Source: Amborella trichopoda (taxonomy: Eukaryota; Streptophyta; Magnoliopsida; Amborellales; Amborellaceae). From it: 64,000 nucleotides of DNA. Positions 1 through 12,100 of this stretch are shown here, piece by piece. The translations under genes and the position numbers were made by a program. The stretch's first letter is position 1; each line of letters opens with the position of its first letter. The notes below the pieces were generated by a model that worked only from the letters and a program-made list of their open reading frames with translations, was not told where the DNA came from and ran no database searches. The stretch lies in NCBI RefSeq assembly GCF_000471905.2, contig NW_006500357.1:2091354-2155353 (forward strand), in the 5' to 3' direction.

Positions 1-1435
1 TTTTGGGGAAATGGGAAGGGGCTATCCATGAAAGATGGATGATGTATGAATGGTGGGTGAAAAGTGGCAACCCACTAACTGATGGCAAGTATGGGTGGTG
101 GAATGGATCACCGTTTTGTGAGCATGGGTGAAATTTATTGGGGAATGATCAATGGTATTGAGTGAATGGACTCACTGGGGAGGTAACGAAGGCAGTACCC
201 GCACATGAACTGGTCAGTTGGGGAAGGCGTGCGTGAAGGGCGTGTGCGAGTATTGTGGGGGCAAGTTTAAGGTCGTGCTTCCTGGACCTGTGCAAAGCAA
301 TTTATCATCATGCAACCAAAACGTGCACTATAGTTTAAGGTCATATAGCTCGGACCGTGGTTACGCATTCTAGAGTCATGCAACTTGGATCATGCAGTTT
401 AAGGTCATGCAGCTAGACCTCCACTACAGTTTAAGGTCATATAGTTTAGACCATGGTGCTAAGCCTTTTAACGTCATGCGGTCAGGGTGTGTACTATAGT
501 TTAAGGTCATATAGCTCGGACCATGGCTGTGCAGTTTAAAGTCATTCAACTAGAACCAATCAATTTAAGGTCGTGCAACTAGACCTCCGCTACAGTTTAA
601 GGTCATATAGTTTGGACCATGCAGTTTAAGGTCATGCACCTATATAGCAAGGACCACTGTGTGGGCTGCTGTATAGGTGAAGCTCCACGAGGAGATAGGG
701 TGGCTCGATGAGAGGCGGACCCATGGGGATTAATGGGGTAAATATGACTCCATGAGTAACAATATGCACATAACTCTGTTGAGAATGGCAGGCCGGAGCA
801 CCGATGTAACCCCATTGCTGGTTGAAGAGATAAGAATGACTTTAACTCCACTAGGGATAATGGGCTATAATTCGGATGTGACTCCTACTGAGGATGAGGG
901 ATAGTGGCCTGCGTGTAGCACCACTGGGAATGACAGTTCAGAGCATAGGTGTAACCCCACTGGGGAAAGTGGTAGAATACATCCGGTGGAGAGATGCATC
1001 CATTTCACAGTCTAAAGTCATGTGCATGGACTATTTGTCGCACTGTTTAACATCTTGCTACAGGGACGTGAGTTACAGTTTTAAGGTCTTGTAGCTCGGA
1101 CCATAGCTAATAGTTTAAAGTCATGTGGCTGGACCATGCAGTTTAAGGTCGTGCAACTAGACATCCGCTACAGTTTAAGGTCATATAGTTTGGACCATAG
1201 CTGTATAGTTTATGTAATGTGGCTAGGACCATGCAGTTTAAGGTCGTGCAACTAGACCTTCGCTACAGTTTAAGGTCATATAGTTTGGACCATGCCGTTT
1301 AGGGTCGTGCACCTAGACCACTGTGGTAAGGGAATGTGACTCCATGGGGAATAGAGATGTAATTGAAGACTTGACTCCCTAGGGATGCAGAATGGTGGCC
1401 ATGTGCACGGCACTGTGTTAAGCCTTGATAATGTA
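1..1435. repeat. Degenerate interspersed/tandem repeat region, no gene
   Basis: Short motifs such as GTTTAAGGTCATATAG and TTGGACCAT recur many times between about 300-640 and 1070-1320. A module of about 60 bp (CAGTTTAAGGTCGTGCAACT and onward) sits at about 1138 and again at about 1233, a spacing of 95 bp, with a related copy near 561. Between them (640-1000) a second loose motif resembling GTAACCCCACTGGGG recurs. The only reading frames are short and lie inside repeats, so I see no gene. It may be the upstream (U3) part of an LTR, because a TATA box follows at 2237. Confidence 0.6.
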
Positions 1436-2050
1436 CACGGCGATAACTTCTTGTGAAGCGCACGACGATAGTTTCTTGTGAAGTGCACGACAATAGCTTC
1501 TTGTGAAGCATACGACAATAGCTTCTTGTGAAGCACACGACGATAGCTTCTTGTGAAGCGCACGGTGATAGCTTCTTGTGAGGCGTACGACGATAGCTTC
1601 TTGTGAAGCTTATGGTGATAGGTTCTTGTGAAGCACACGACAATAGCTTCTTGTGAAGCGCACAACGATAGCCTCTTATGAAGCACACGGCGATAACTTC
1701 TTGTGAAGCACACAACAATAGCCTCTTGTGAAGTGCACAACGATAGCTTCTTGTGAAGCACACGGCTTGTGAAGCGTACGACAATAGCTTCTTGTGAAGC
1801 GCACGGTGATAACTTCTTGTGAAGCGCACGGCGATAGCCTCTTGTGAAGCATACGGCGATAGCTTCTTGTAAAGCGCGCGACGATAGCTTCTTGCGAACC
1901 GCACGGTGATAGCTTCTTGTGAAGCGCACGGCAATAGCTTCTTTTGAAGTGCACGACGATCGCTTCTTATGAAGCACACAACGATAGCTTCTTGTGAAGC
2001 GCACGACGATAGCTTCTTGTGAAGCGCACGGCGATAGCCTCTTTAATAAA
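1436..2050. repeat. 25-bp tandem satellite, about 24 copies
   Basis: The unit is CGATAGCTTCTTGTGAAGCGCACGG-like. Consecutive unit starts at 1982, 2007 and 2032 give a 25-bp period. Each unit contains the inverted repeat GCTTC-TTGT-GAAGC, so every copy can form a small hairpin. Because 25 is not a multiple of 3 and the unit has few stops on the minus strand, long minus-strand frames (up to 307 codons, 1276-2199) run through it. These are a by-product of the repeat, not evidence of a protein. Confidence 0.9.
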
Positions 2051-3283
2051 GCACGTGGTGTTAACATCGCATGATGATAAGGCATAGACAGCAGCAGGTT
2101 CACGAAGCATAAGCGGCAGTGACTCGCATTTCGGGCCTCATGCTTGACCTGCCCCGGCTTGGACTTATTGTCATTTGAAGATGAGGATTGGAGCGTCATT
2201 TCGAACTTGTGAGGGGCATTTCGCGTAACGCTTGCCTATAAAAGGGGTAAAACTGTATTTTACTTTTTACCTTTGGTAAAACAATGTGAGAGTTTTAGAG
2301 CGAGAGAAAACTCCTAGCAAGAGCTTCCAATGAGAATCATAATGCGCAGAGACTTCATCGGCAACACTTCAGTGAGTTTGAAGGTATTCGCAGAGTTCTT
2401 GCGAATATTTTTTTAAAGTGCCACAGCTTCTAGAGAGGGTAACAGTGGCTTGCGGGGATCTACCGAGACTTTTGCGATGAGGAACGGTAGCAGTTGGAGC
2501 TTTTGTGAGAAACAGTGGTGTCATCAGATTGCAACACTATTTCTGGTGTGCACAGGGACTCTTTGGTGGACTTCTGAGAATCTTGCGATCATTGGTAGGT
2601 TGCAGAGGCCTCGGGGACACCGGGGAGGAGAACACAGACTGCTGGCAGTCGCACTGGGCTTTTCGATGACTTTCCGATGTCTTTATGATTGTTGTCAGGC
2701 AGAACGGAGCTCAAACTATGGCTCTGCTAGAAGCTCAATGATTTTTTGGTGAGTAAGTGTGAAGAAGGGAGAAGGAAACTTGCAGAGAGATTTCTAGAGA
2801 GTTTCTGGTGGTTTCTTGGTAGAATTAGTCGTCAGATAAGGGGAAAGAACAAGGTCAGAAGGGGGTCCCCGTTGGGCGGAGAAGTGTTTCTGGCGAGACC
2901 TGAAGGGTTGTGGGGGAGGAAAATGGTCATGAGAAGGTTGACCATCACCGAGGGGTGACAGTTGGAGAAACCGAAGAGGCACAAAGGTTAATGCCCCCCA
3001 GGGAATTGGGAATGTGGGAACAGGGGCCTCACAAAGGCATGCGTGGCATTAAGTCGCATGCAACGCCGCCTTCGCCCAATGCTAAGCTGTGCATGGCGAC
3101 AGCCACACTGGGCAGTATGCTGCTAGCGGCAATGGTCACTCGTAGCATTGGACTGCCCACGACGATGGTCACTCGTGGCGTTGAGTTGCGCGCGGTGATG
3201 ATCATGGACGGTGGTGTCTTGGTTGTGACTACCTCTTTGGAGAGGTTCAAGGTTTGAGGGACAGCTTTCTTGGTGTCTGTCAC
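2051..3283 (+). mobile_element. Possible 3' part (R-U5) of a plus-strand LTR, truncating the gag pseudogene
   Basis: The segment begins at the end of the 25-bp array and contains the TATA box at 2237. It ends near the sequence CTGTCA at about 3283, where recognisable minus-strand gag sequence starts. Three short frames on the plus strand (2450-2752, 2746-2958, 2910-3257) show no domain I recognise. A locally duplicated motif, ATGGTCACTCGTGGCG-like, occurs near 3132 and 3169. Calling it an LTR is inference: it rests on the promoter, the CA ending and the sharp junction. The left end lies outside or is not identifiable. Confidence 0.35.
2237..2244 (+). promoter_or_regulatory. TATA box of a probable LTR promoter
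   Basis: TATAAAAG is followed by GGGG and then by a T-rich, A-rich leader, just downstream of the satellite array. The arrangement (repeats, TATA, about 1 kb without a solid gene, then an abrupt change of sequence type near 3283) resembles the U3-R-U5 order of an LTR on the plus strand. There is no second LTR in view to confirm it. Confidence 0.45.
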
Positions 3284-5535
3284 GATGATAGACTCATCAC
3301 CACTTTTTGCTGGTTGGCCCGATTATTGGAGCGAGAATTATCATTGCCCTAATCGTTTCCCAAGCTGGAGGACTGCTAGTGAGATCCACCATGGTGCTTG
3401 GACAAACCATCTATACAAATCGCTTTAGAGATGAGCTCTGACATGGAGGGTGGATTAGAGGCCTCAAAATGCAGGGCAATCTTGGGTAGCATATTTCGTA
3501 TGCAAGTCTGTACTGCTTCTCTTTCAGTCATGGGAGAGGCATGATAGGTTGCCAACTCTCTCCATTGGGCGATGAACCTATCGACTGACTCACCAGGCTC
3601 TTGAGTTAGAGTGAGGAGCTCGATGGTTTATACGTTTCTCTAGACTTCGTAGAAGCGTTTGTAAAACAATTGCTCCATTTCCTGTCATGTATGCACCGAG
3701 CTTAGAGGTAGCCGAGCCTACCACTGGAAGGCTGGCCCTTCAAGAGTCTCTATGAACTGACGGAGGACGAGTCACTCGCCAGTTGCCATCTCTCGACAAA
3801 CCATTTGGAAGTGAGCAGTATACTGGTGTGGGGATGCAGTACCATTGAACAGCAGGAGCTACCCCTTTTGATAGTTTGGGGGAAACGACACCTGGTCGAT
3901 ATAGGAGGGATACGAGTTTTGGTAAAGCGACACCCATTGGATGCCCGGGATCTTACTCTTGAGACTGTGGGTCACCATGGCATCTACATTGGCTTGCGAG
4001 ACCATGTGGGGAGCAGAGCTGTCTTTGGAGGCCGGTGGGGGAGTTTGCCCGAGAGTTGTGTCCTTTCCAGGCTGGGAATTGGCCTCATGGTGAGGAGTAG
4101 AAGCAGGGGGCCTGGAAGCCTCCAAGTGATCCATCTTTTCGAGAATGAACTACATCATGACCTCGAACATGTTCATCCTCTCTTCTTGGGCGTCATCCGG
4201 TTTGTTGATCACCATGACGCTAACCGTTTCTTCTGGAGGGTCAGAGCCATGTGGAGTAGTGGACTGCCGGGGTGGGCGAGTCATACGTGGCAAGTCAGAC
4301 TGCAGCAGCTCAGCATGCCTCGATTGGACTCGAGTCTTGTACGCGGATCGTGTGAGGACCAGTTCTTGACGGTCTTGGGACCATGACTTCTTGGCAGCTC
4401 GGTCTTCTCTTGTGATGGTAACCATCGAGCAATGTTCTTGGACCTCTTGTTCAGGCTCTGAAATCCGAACAGGGAAGAAGGGGTTGTGAGACAGGAGGTC
4501 ATCAAGAGTGGTAACCTCAACTGACGTAGGAGCCTTTCTAATTAGGAGCGACAAGCTTCTCTTCTGCTTAATCTTGAGGCTGCAATAGACTCCACTCTAG
4601 AATTGAGCCTAAGATTGAACTGCCCCATCTTTCTTGAGCATTCGAGAGTTGTGTCCATCAGCTGGAGCAGAGAGTGAGGTCCAAGGATAGGCTGCTACCT
4701 TGGAAGTTGTAGACTTCTATCTGCCATTAGACCTTTTCCCCGAGTTTCCTTATGAGGCCCGCGTGTATGGCTGACCTGGGGTGGCTGAGTCAAGATGGTA
4801 CTCTTAGGGAAAACCTTTGAGTACCAGGTCTCGAGGTGTTTTCCTGGCAAGGAAAGGGCGGCAGAAGAAGGAACTAGTTTGCTACTCCGCCTGAGTCGGG
4901 ATCGGGGAGGCAGCTGTGAAGCTGGTGTGTGTCCACCTTTGGAGGCAGCCCTCTAGGTGACTTGGGGGTCAACCCAGGATCGGTGAGCAGGTTCGACCTT
5001 AGAAGGCCAAGACCTACGAGCTCGTGTTTGTGAGGGACTAGGTAGGAACCCATCTCTCACAGGGTGAAACCGTGTGTGCTGACAGGGAGGACGAAGTGGT
5101 TGACCCCCGTACACTCGAACTGGCGCAGAACTGGCACTGCCCCGAGCTGTGGGATGCAGATGCATGGCATGTGCAGGGTTTGGCCCGAGAAGGCCTAGCA
5201 TTGGACGAAAGTTGCCCTGAGGTGTGGCTCGAGTGGATGGACCACGAGCCTTTAAGTGTGTGCGAGAGGTTGAGACCCCAAGACCTCCACCTTGGTGTGT
5301 CGAGCCTCTAGGGATAGAGGTTCGGGGTGGTGTAAGAGTATGGGGGGTGGCCTTACGAGGACCCTCAGGAGCGATGACAACCTGCTTGCCTTTCGTGAAA
5401 GTGGACAAGGCAGCCTTTCGATGTACCTTAGCAATGTGACTGGCAAGGGACTTGCCAATAGCAGGGTGCGTGTTGTGGGGGTTAGCAAATGTGCTACCAA
5501 TGTGAAGGGAGCTAAGGACCTTCAAGTTCCTTCTT
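3284..5535 (-). pseudogene. Ty3/gypsy gag remnant
   Basis: Read on the minus strand, 3830-3600 gives a typical retrotransposon gag core. Recognisable stretches are FIETLEGPAFQW, QEMEQLFYKRFYEV and, further on, ESVDRFIAQWRELATYHASP, interrupted by in-frame stops (one directly after the QW, others at tryptophan or arginine positions). Upstream on the same strand (4554-3859) lies a charged, proline-rich N-terminal region. The open frame 5525-4953 is Pro/Arg/Ser-rich. Pol is absent: the sequence breaks off near 3284. The gag lies directly downstream (minus sense) of the PBS at 5764-5781 and the LTR 5785-16795, so it is probably the remaining internal part of that element. It cannot encode a working protein. 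Confidence 0.75.
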
Positions 5536-5763
5536 GCACCAATCTAAGAAAGAACTTGGGATTCGGACTGTGAGTCCTGACTCAAAAGGAGTCTAGGGAA
5601 CGAGGCTTGAGAAGCTCACTTCCCTAGGACGGTTATGAGTACAGGGATGAGAAAATGCTCAACTCAAATGAATAGGTTGGATAACCCAGATGCCATGGAA
5701 TGTAGTGCAGAAAATAAAAGGTGATACCGATCAAGCAAGAGCGAACCGACAAAGGGGTAGCAT

Positions 5764-5781
5764 ATCCCAATGGAGTCGCCA
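5764..5781 (-). other. Primer-binding site of the 3-kb-LTR element, copy 1
   Basis: The minus strand reads TGGCGACTCCATTGGGAT, three bases after an LTR end ...CGACCA at 5785. The same motif follows the LTR ends at 48274, 54670 and (minus) 54843. A sequence starting TGG next to an LTR end is the expected complement of a tRNA CCA tail. I recall this stretch from plant Tat/Ogre-type elements but could not check the tRNA. Confidence 0.65.
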
Positions 5782-6489
5782 AGTTGGTCGGATGCCTCGA
5801 TCTCGCCTCCCGAGATCTAGGTGACCGAGTGACATGTGTCTTGGGGTCGAAAGACCCAGGAACTGAGACCGCTCTCTCGGGAACCTTGTTCAAAAAATAA
5901 GGTCGTGACTTACTCGGGCTGACTCATGCGGGCGTCCTCTTAGATCACGACAAAAAGCCTCCTAGCTACTTCAGCTGGTTCAGACTCGCCTCCCTTGACC
6001 TGCAATCTCCTTGATTTCTGCACAGCATTAACATAGTTAATTTGCAAGACAGGTGGGCTGAAGGAATCACCCTTGTCTTAGGACGATGCACATTCATATG
6101 GCAGAGAAGATGAGAAATTAGGGTGATAAATAAAAGGAGAAAAGAGAAGAGGACTCGACAAGGGAACGAGACTAACATGATAGCTGGACAAGTACAGTGG
6201 CCGACTCAGAATGGTAGCATAATGACAATACTACTCGAAACCAAGGCCGATATGACTATCCTAATCTAGTGTGGCAGCAAGACAGGCATGGTACTCTGGA
6301 CCAGCACGACGGCAATACCGCTTGACAGTCAGACCGCTATAATAGTATTAGACTGAGTCTATCCTTCAGTCAAGTGAGAAAAGAAGAGAAGAGAAGAAAG
6401 TGAAGAGAAGATGCGAGATGAAGAAGAGAGAAGGTCCCAGATGGCATTAGGCATCGTCGTGGCCTCTTGATAGCGCCAGACACTGCTGC

Positions 6490-6985
6490 TCACGGCGAAA
6501 GGACGAGTAGTGAATTGCAGATGACGTTAGACATCACCATCGGCAACATGAGAAGGCAGCACACGGCGATAGGTACAAAGCGCACAAAAGAAGCTTGCAG
6601 ACGGCGTTACGCATCACTGCCACCCTCCATGGGCAGCGATAGGCATCGCCGTCTACGATAGGAGCATGACGCAAGAGAAGCCTACAGACGGTGTTACGCA
6701 TCGACGCGACCCTTCGCGGGCAGCGATAGGCATTGCTGCCCGTGATCGGCACAGGGCGCAAGAGAAGTCTACAGACGGCGTTACGCATTGTCGTGACCCT
6801 TTGTGGGCGGATATAGGCATCGCCGTTTGCAATAGGCGCAGGGCGCAAGAGAAGCCTGCGGACGGTATTACGCATCGCCGCAACCCTTCGCGAGCGGTGA
6901 TAGGCATCGCCGTCTGCGATGGACGCAAAGCATGGGTGAGACCCCAGCAGGCGGCAATAGGCATCATTGTCTACGACCCGTAAGA
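6490..6985. repeat. 87-bp tandem array inside the LTR
   Basis: The motif GCAAGAGAAG recurs at 6671, 6758 and 6845, exactly 87 bp apart, with degenerate copies before and after. The unit is GC-rich (TACAGACGGCGTTACGCATC and neighbouring CGCCGTC blocks). Since 87 is 29 codons, several frames stay open on both strands (6666-6983 plus, 7103-6534 minus). No known domain is seen. The related LTRs at 52137-58034 have a different, CT-rich module at the equivalent place. Confidence 0.8.
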
Positions 6986-7297
6986 GGAAGAAAGATAGTA
7001 TGCGGTTGACGATACACATTGTCGAGCGCAAACCATGTTGAAGAAAAGAAACGAACAAAGAGCGAGAGAGAGCACACTTCGCACATAGTGCTACCATCGC
7101 CATGCATGACCTGCGAAGTCACTGGAGGAGGAAGAAAGAGAGAGGTATGCATGGCACTGCCACTGCCGTGCATGGCCTCAGAGAAAGACTCAGCAGAGAA
7201 GGAGAAGAATAAAGAGAAGAAGAGAGAGAAGAAGAGAGGAAAAGAAAACCAGAGAAAGAAGAATGGAAGAGAGAGAAATACCTTGAAGGTAGGAGGG

Positions 7298-7302
7298 GTA
7301 CC
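7298..7302. repeat. Target-site duplication, left (GTACC)
   Basis: GTACC lies directly before the LTR start TGTCACACC at 7303. It is repeated directly after the right LTR end at 15343. Confidence 0.9.
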
Positions 7303-9086
7303 TGTCACACCCCAAGAATTTAGTATACTGATATTCCTGCGATGTGACAGTCAAAACAAAGCAATTTTAGATATCTACCATGCATTGAATAAAAATCAAA
7401 ACCCCTTTTTATTTTATTTTATTTTTATTATTTTAGAATTATTATATAAACATTGTCCATAACTAATATTAACATACATCCCCTGACATGACAAATTTAC
7501 AATGGCAAATTCTTACAAAGTAACAAAAGAAAGTTTAAGCACAACTACAATATCTTTCAAAGTTGATCTTGACGAGCACTCAAAATGAAACTGCAGTTAT
7601 CCTGAAAAAATGTTTACCATAGTTCGATGAGTTTGGCTACTCAGTACGTGATCATCATAATCCTAAAAATAATCATGATTGAAAGATATCAATATTTTCA
7701 ATAAGGAGATCTATTAACAAAAATGCATCAACAATTTCACTTTCAAAAATGTATAATTAAGTGTAATTCGAATGAAATTCGTATAACATTTTAACGGCAG
7801 TGCATAATTCAAAGGATTTCACAAAATACTCTACTGGCGTCCCAAGTAGGTCACCTATATACCCCATAAGCATCCTGATGGGTCCACTTAATCCCTATCG
7901 ACGTCCCAGATAGGTCCACTTAATCCCTGCAGGTCCACTTATACCTCACCGGAGTAACGGATGAGTCCACTTAATCCCTACCGACGTATCGGATACGTCC
8001 ACTTATACCTCATCGACGAACCGCATAAGTCCACTTGCATACTTAAGGTATTTCTAAATCTCTGTAAACATTCGAACGCAGCAATATCATGTACTCAACA
8101 TATCACTGAAATTATTAATATGAATTTCATTGATACCATTAATAACAGTCACTTTTAATAACATTTCAAAAATAACCAGTCAAATATTTTGGGCTCAAAT
8201 TCAGAAATGTAGCAGTTCGTAAAGACAATCTAGCATAATTGCCAATCTAGTATCTATAGAAAAACTCTTATAAAAATCCAAGAATACAGAATTATCACAA
8301 TTTTTGGGATGTCAATTCGCAAATAAACATTTCACAGACAATGCTATAATCTAATGCAAAAATATCAGTTTTCAAATAATTTGGCAGTCATTTCTACATG
8401 AATTTTACAATGTCCAATATTCAAAAATAGTAGAAAGAAATCTCACAATTTTACTAAAAACAGAAATATCACATTTATTTCTAATAATTTTACAGTATCT
8501 AAAATTCTCTAGCAATAGACAAGAAAAATAAATTTATTTCTAAGAATTTACAGCATTTAAAATTTCTAACATAAATAAAATATCACTATTTTGTTAAAAA
8601 GATTATTTTTCTAAATAATGAGGTTGCTTGCGCATAAAATTTATCGCGCCTAAAATTCATGAAAATAAGCAGAAGTAATTATTTCATTTCATTTGTTTTT
8701 TAAAAGAGCGAATTATTTTTCAATATAATGAATTGACTTACCTAAAATATTTGAGAGGCAGCTTTCGATAAAAAAAATTCGGCCAAAGAAAGGAGCTCAC
8801 TGCATTTGTAAGTGGGAGAGCGAGAAAGGAGTTGTTAGGCGACGTCTTACCTTTCGTCCTATTTAAATTATTTAAAACACCTCCACCTCATACATGAGGT
8901 GTAGCATTAATAATATGCTTCCAATGTTTACAGCCCACATTCACTAAAGGACGTGGCAGATGATAAGAAAAGTTAAGGGTAAAAAGATATAAAAGTAGTG
9001 ATGGTTCCTAAGGACCATAATGCCTATATGAACCATCATACTACAAAGAGTTTTTTTTTTTTTTGTGAAAGTTTAGGATTGTTACA
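7303..9086 (-). repeat. 3' LTR of the Tekay-like element
   Basis: It begins TGTCACACCCCAAGAATT and ends AGGATTGTTACA on the plus strand (TG...CA). It is 1784 bp, alignable along its length with 13545-15343. Imperfect repeats at 7830-8035 (each with GTCCACTTA and a small inverted repeat such as CTCACCGG...CCGGATGAG) are present in both LTRs. Confidence 0.92.
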
Positions 9087-9099
9087 TTCTTTCCTCCTT
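9087..9099 (-). other. Polypurine tract of the Tekay-like element
   Basis: The minus strand reads AAGGAGGAAAGAA immediately before the 3' LTR. This is the expected place and composition for the plus-strand primer of reverse transcription. Confidence 0.85.
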
Positions 9100-9132
9100 A
9101 AAAAATTTAGTCATCTAAATTTGTGTTCTTGA

Positions 9133-12100
9133 TTACTGAAAAAGATAGAGATATTTTTCTCTGATATCGTCTTCTCGTTCCCAAGTCGACTTCTCTCTTG
9201 AATAGTACTGCCATAATATACAGACCAAAGGAATCTCCTTGTTGCGCAACACTTGTACCCTTCTATCCAGTATCAAAATTGGCTGCTCAATGAAGGATAG
9301 GTCCTTCTTGATCGGTAAAGGTTCATATTTCAAGATATGGGATGGGTCGGGCTGATATTTTCGTAGTGATGATACATGGAAGACATTAGGGACTTTTGCC
9401 AATTCGGGTGGTAAGGCAAGTCTATAAGCGACACCTCTGATTCTTTCTAGGATTTCAAATAGTCCGATGTAACGTGGGCTCAGCTTTCCTTTCTTGCTGA
9501 ATCTCATAATGCCTTTTATTAGTAAGATCTTTAGGAAAACTTGATCACCTTCCTCAAATTCAATATCTCTCCGTCTGTTATCGGCATAACTCTTTTATCG
9601 ACTCTGAGCTGTCCTGGGCCTTTCTCAAATGAATGATATCTTATCTGTGGTTACCTGGACAATTTCTGGCCTCAAAAGCTTTCTTTCACCAACCTCATCC
9701 CAACAGATGGGTGACCAGCATTTCCTTCCATACAGGGCTTCATATGGTGTCATCTAAATTCTGGCTTAGAAGCTATTATTATAAGCAAACTCAATCAGGG
9801 GTAAATGGTCATCCCAGCTTCTTGTAAAGTCAATGACACAGGCCCTCATCATATCTTCTAAGGTTTGGATGGTCCTCTCCCATTGTCCATCAGTTTGGGG
9901 GTGAAAGGCAGTGCTAACGGTGAGTCTCGTCTTCATGGCTGACTGTAGCCTAGCCCAAAATTTAGAAGTAAATCGAGTATCCCTGTTCGATACAATACTG
10001 ATCGGAACTCCATGCAACCACACTATTTCCTTAATGTACAATTGGGCCAATCGATCCAAAGTGTACATCGTGCGAATCGGTAGAAAGTGGGCAGTTTTGG
10101 TCAGCCGGCCCACAATGACCCAAATACTATCATGTCCTAAATTTGTTCTAAGCAAGCCAGAGACAAAATCCATAAAGATGTGCTCCTACTTCTACTCTGA
10201 CACGGGTAAAGGCTGTAACAACCCAGCATGCCTTTGATGCTTAGCTTTTACTTGCTACCATGTTAGGCACTTAGACACAAATAGTGCTACCTCTTTTTTC
10301 ATATTATTCCACCAAAAGGTTTTCTTCAGGTCCAGATATATCTTAATACTTCTGGGATGTATCGTATAACGAGAGTAATATGCTTCTTCCAAGATAGCTG
10401 TCTTTACACTCTCATCATTCGAGACGCAAACCCGACCTTTGAATCTTAGCAAATCCTCACTACATATAGAGAATTCGTCTCTCTTTCCCAGCTTCACCTC
10501 TTCTATAATTGTTATAAGCTGAGGGTCTTTCTTTTGTACCGATCGAATCTGTTGGATTAATTGGGGTTCTTTCGGAGCTGGATGCCAATCCACTATTTTC
10601 TCTAGCAATCTCATATCTTGGATCATTAGATGAGCTAATACTCCCGTAGATTTTCTACTTAGAGCGTAGGCCACAACGTTAGCTTTTCCTGAATGATAAT
10701 GGATTGTACAATTATAATGTTTTAAGAAATCCATCCATCTTATCTGCCGCATATTTAAATCCTTTTGAGAGAAGAGGTATTTCAAGCTCTTAGGATCTGT
10801 GTATATTTCGAATTGCTCACCATATAGATAATGCCTCTACATTTTCAAAGCGAATACTATTGTAGCCAGCTCCAAGTCATGAATTGGATATTTTTTCTTA
10901 TATTCTTTCAACTGTCTGGATGCATATGCCACTACTTTCCCATATTGCATTAATACACAGCCTAAGCCTTTATGCGAAGCATCACTATAAATCACAAATC
11001 CTCCACTCCCCTCAGGAATAGTTAAAATAGGTGCCGAAGTTAATCGAACTTTTAGTTCTTGAAAACTCTCCTTACATTCACTTGTCCACTCAAATTTGAC
11101 ATTTTTCTGTGTCAATCGAGTCAATGGGATTGCGATTCGAGAAAATCCTTCTACAAATTTTTTGTAATATCTTGTCAATCCCAAAAAGCTTCGAACTTCA
11201 GTCACATTACTTGGTTGTTTCCGATTAACAACAGCTTCAACCTTTGAAGGATCAACTGATAGACCTTCTTTTGATATGACATCCTAAAAATGTCACTTGT
11301 TTAAGCCAAAATTCGCATTTACTAAGTTTGGCATACAATTTCTTTTCTCTTGATATTTGCAATACCATTCTCTCTTGATATTTGCAATACCATTCTTACA
11401 TGCTGCTCATGTTCCTTTTGATTCTTGGAATAATTTAAAATATCATTGATGAATACCACAATAAGTTCATCCAAAAAAGGCTTAAAGACTCGATTCATCA
11501 AATCTATAAATGCCGTCAGTGCAGTGGTTAATCTAAAAGGCATGACTAAAAATTCATAATGGCCATACCTTGTTTGAAAGCTGTCTTGGGAACATATTCA
11601 CCTTTAATCTTAAGCTGATGGTATCTAGATCTAAGATCAATTTTTTAAAACACTTGTGATCCTTGTAGTTGATCAAATAAATCATCAATTCTAAGTAATT
11701 GATACTTATTTTTCACTGTCACTTGGTTCAACTGTCTATAATAGATATACAATCTCATGGTCCCATCTTTCTTTTTAACAAACAATACCGGAGCACCCCA
11801 AGGTGACACACTGGGCCTGATAAAACCTTTATCTAATAATTCTTCCAATTGTTGTTTAAGTTCCTTAAGTTCTGTAGGTGCCATTTTGTAACGTGCTTAG
11901 AAATTGGAGCTACCCCCGGCAATAATTCAATAGAGAATTCAATTTCCCTGTTAGGCGGTAATCCTGGCAATTCTTCAAGGAAAACATCGAGAAATTCTCG
12001 GATAACTGGAGTGGTATCCAAATTTATCTCTTCCTTCCTATCTTCTTTGATATAGGCAAGAAAGCCTTGACACCCTTTTCGAAGAAGGCGATTAGCTCGA

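Noticed and set aside
1436..2050. CRISPR-like regular repeats
   Set aside because: Units are directly contiguous without unique spacers, and the DNA is from a plant nucleus. The same applies to 63316-63860.
1276..2199. 307-codon minus-strand open frame
   Set aside because: It runs through the 25-bp satellite. Its repeats follow the DNA period in all frames, and no domain or composition of a real protein is present.
2450..3257. Three consecutive plus-strand frames, possible gene
   Set aside because: No domain, overlapping frames without splice logic, and repeat-like codon pattern. More likely LTR leader.
6964..7462. Frames of 114 and 147 codons across the Tekay insertion border
   Set aside because: They join purine-rich LTR sequence to the LTR of the inserted element; no protein origin.
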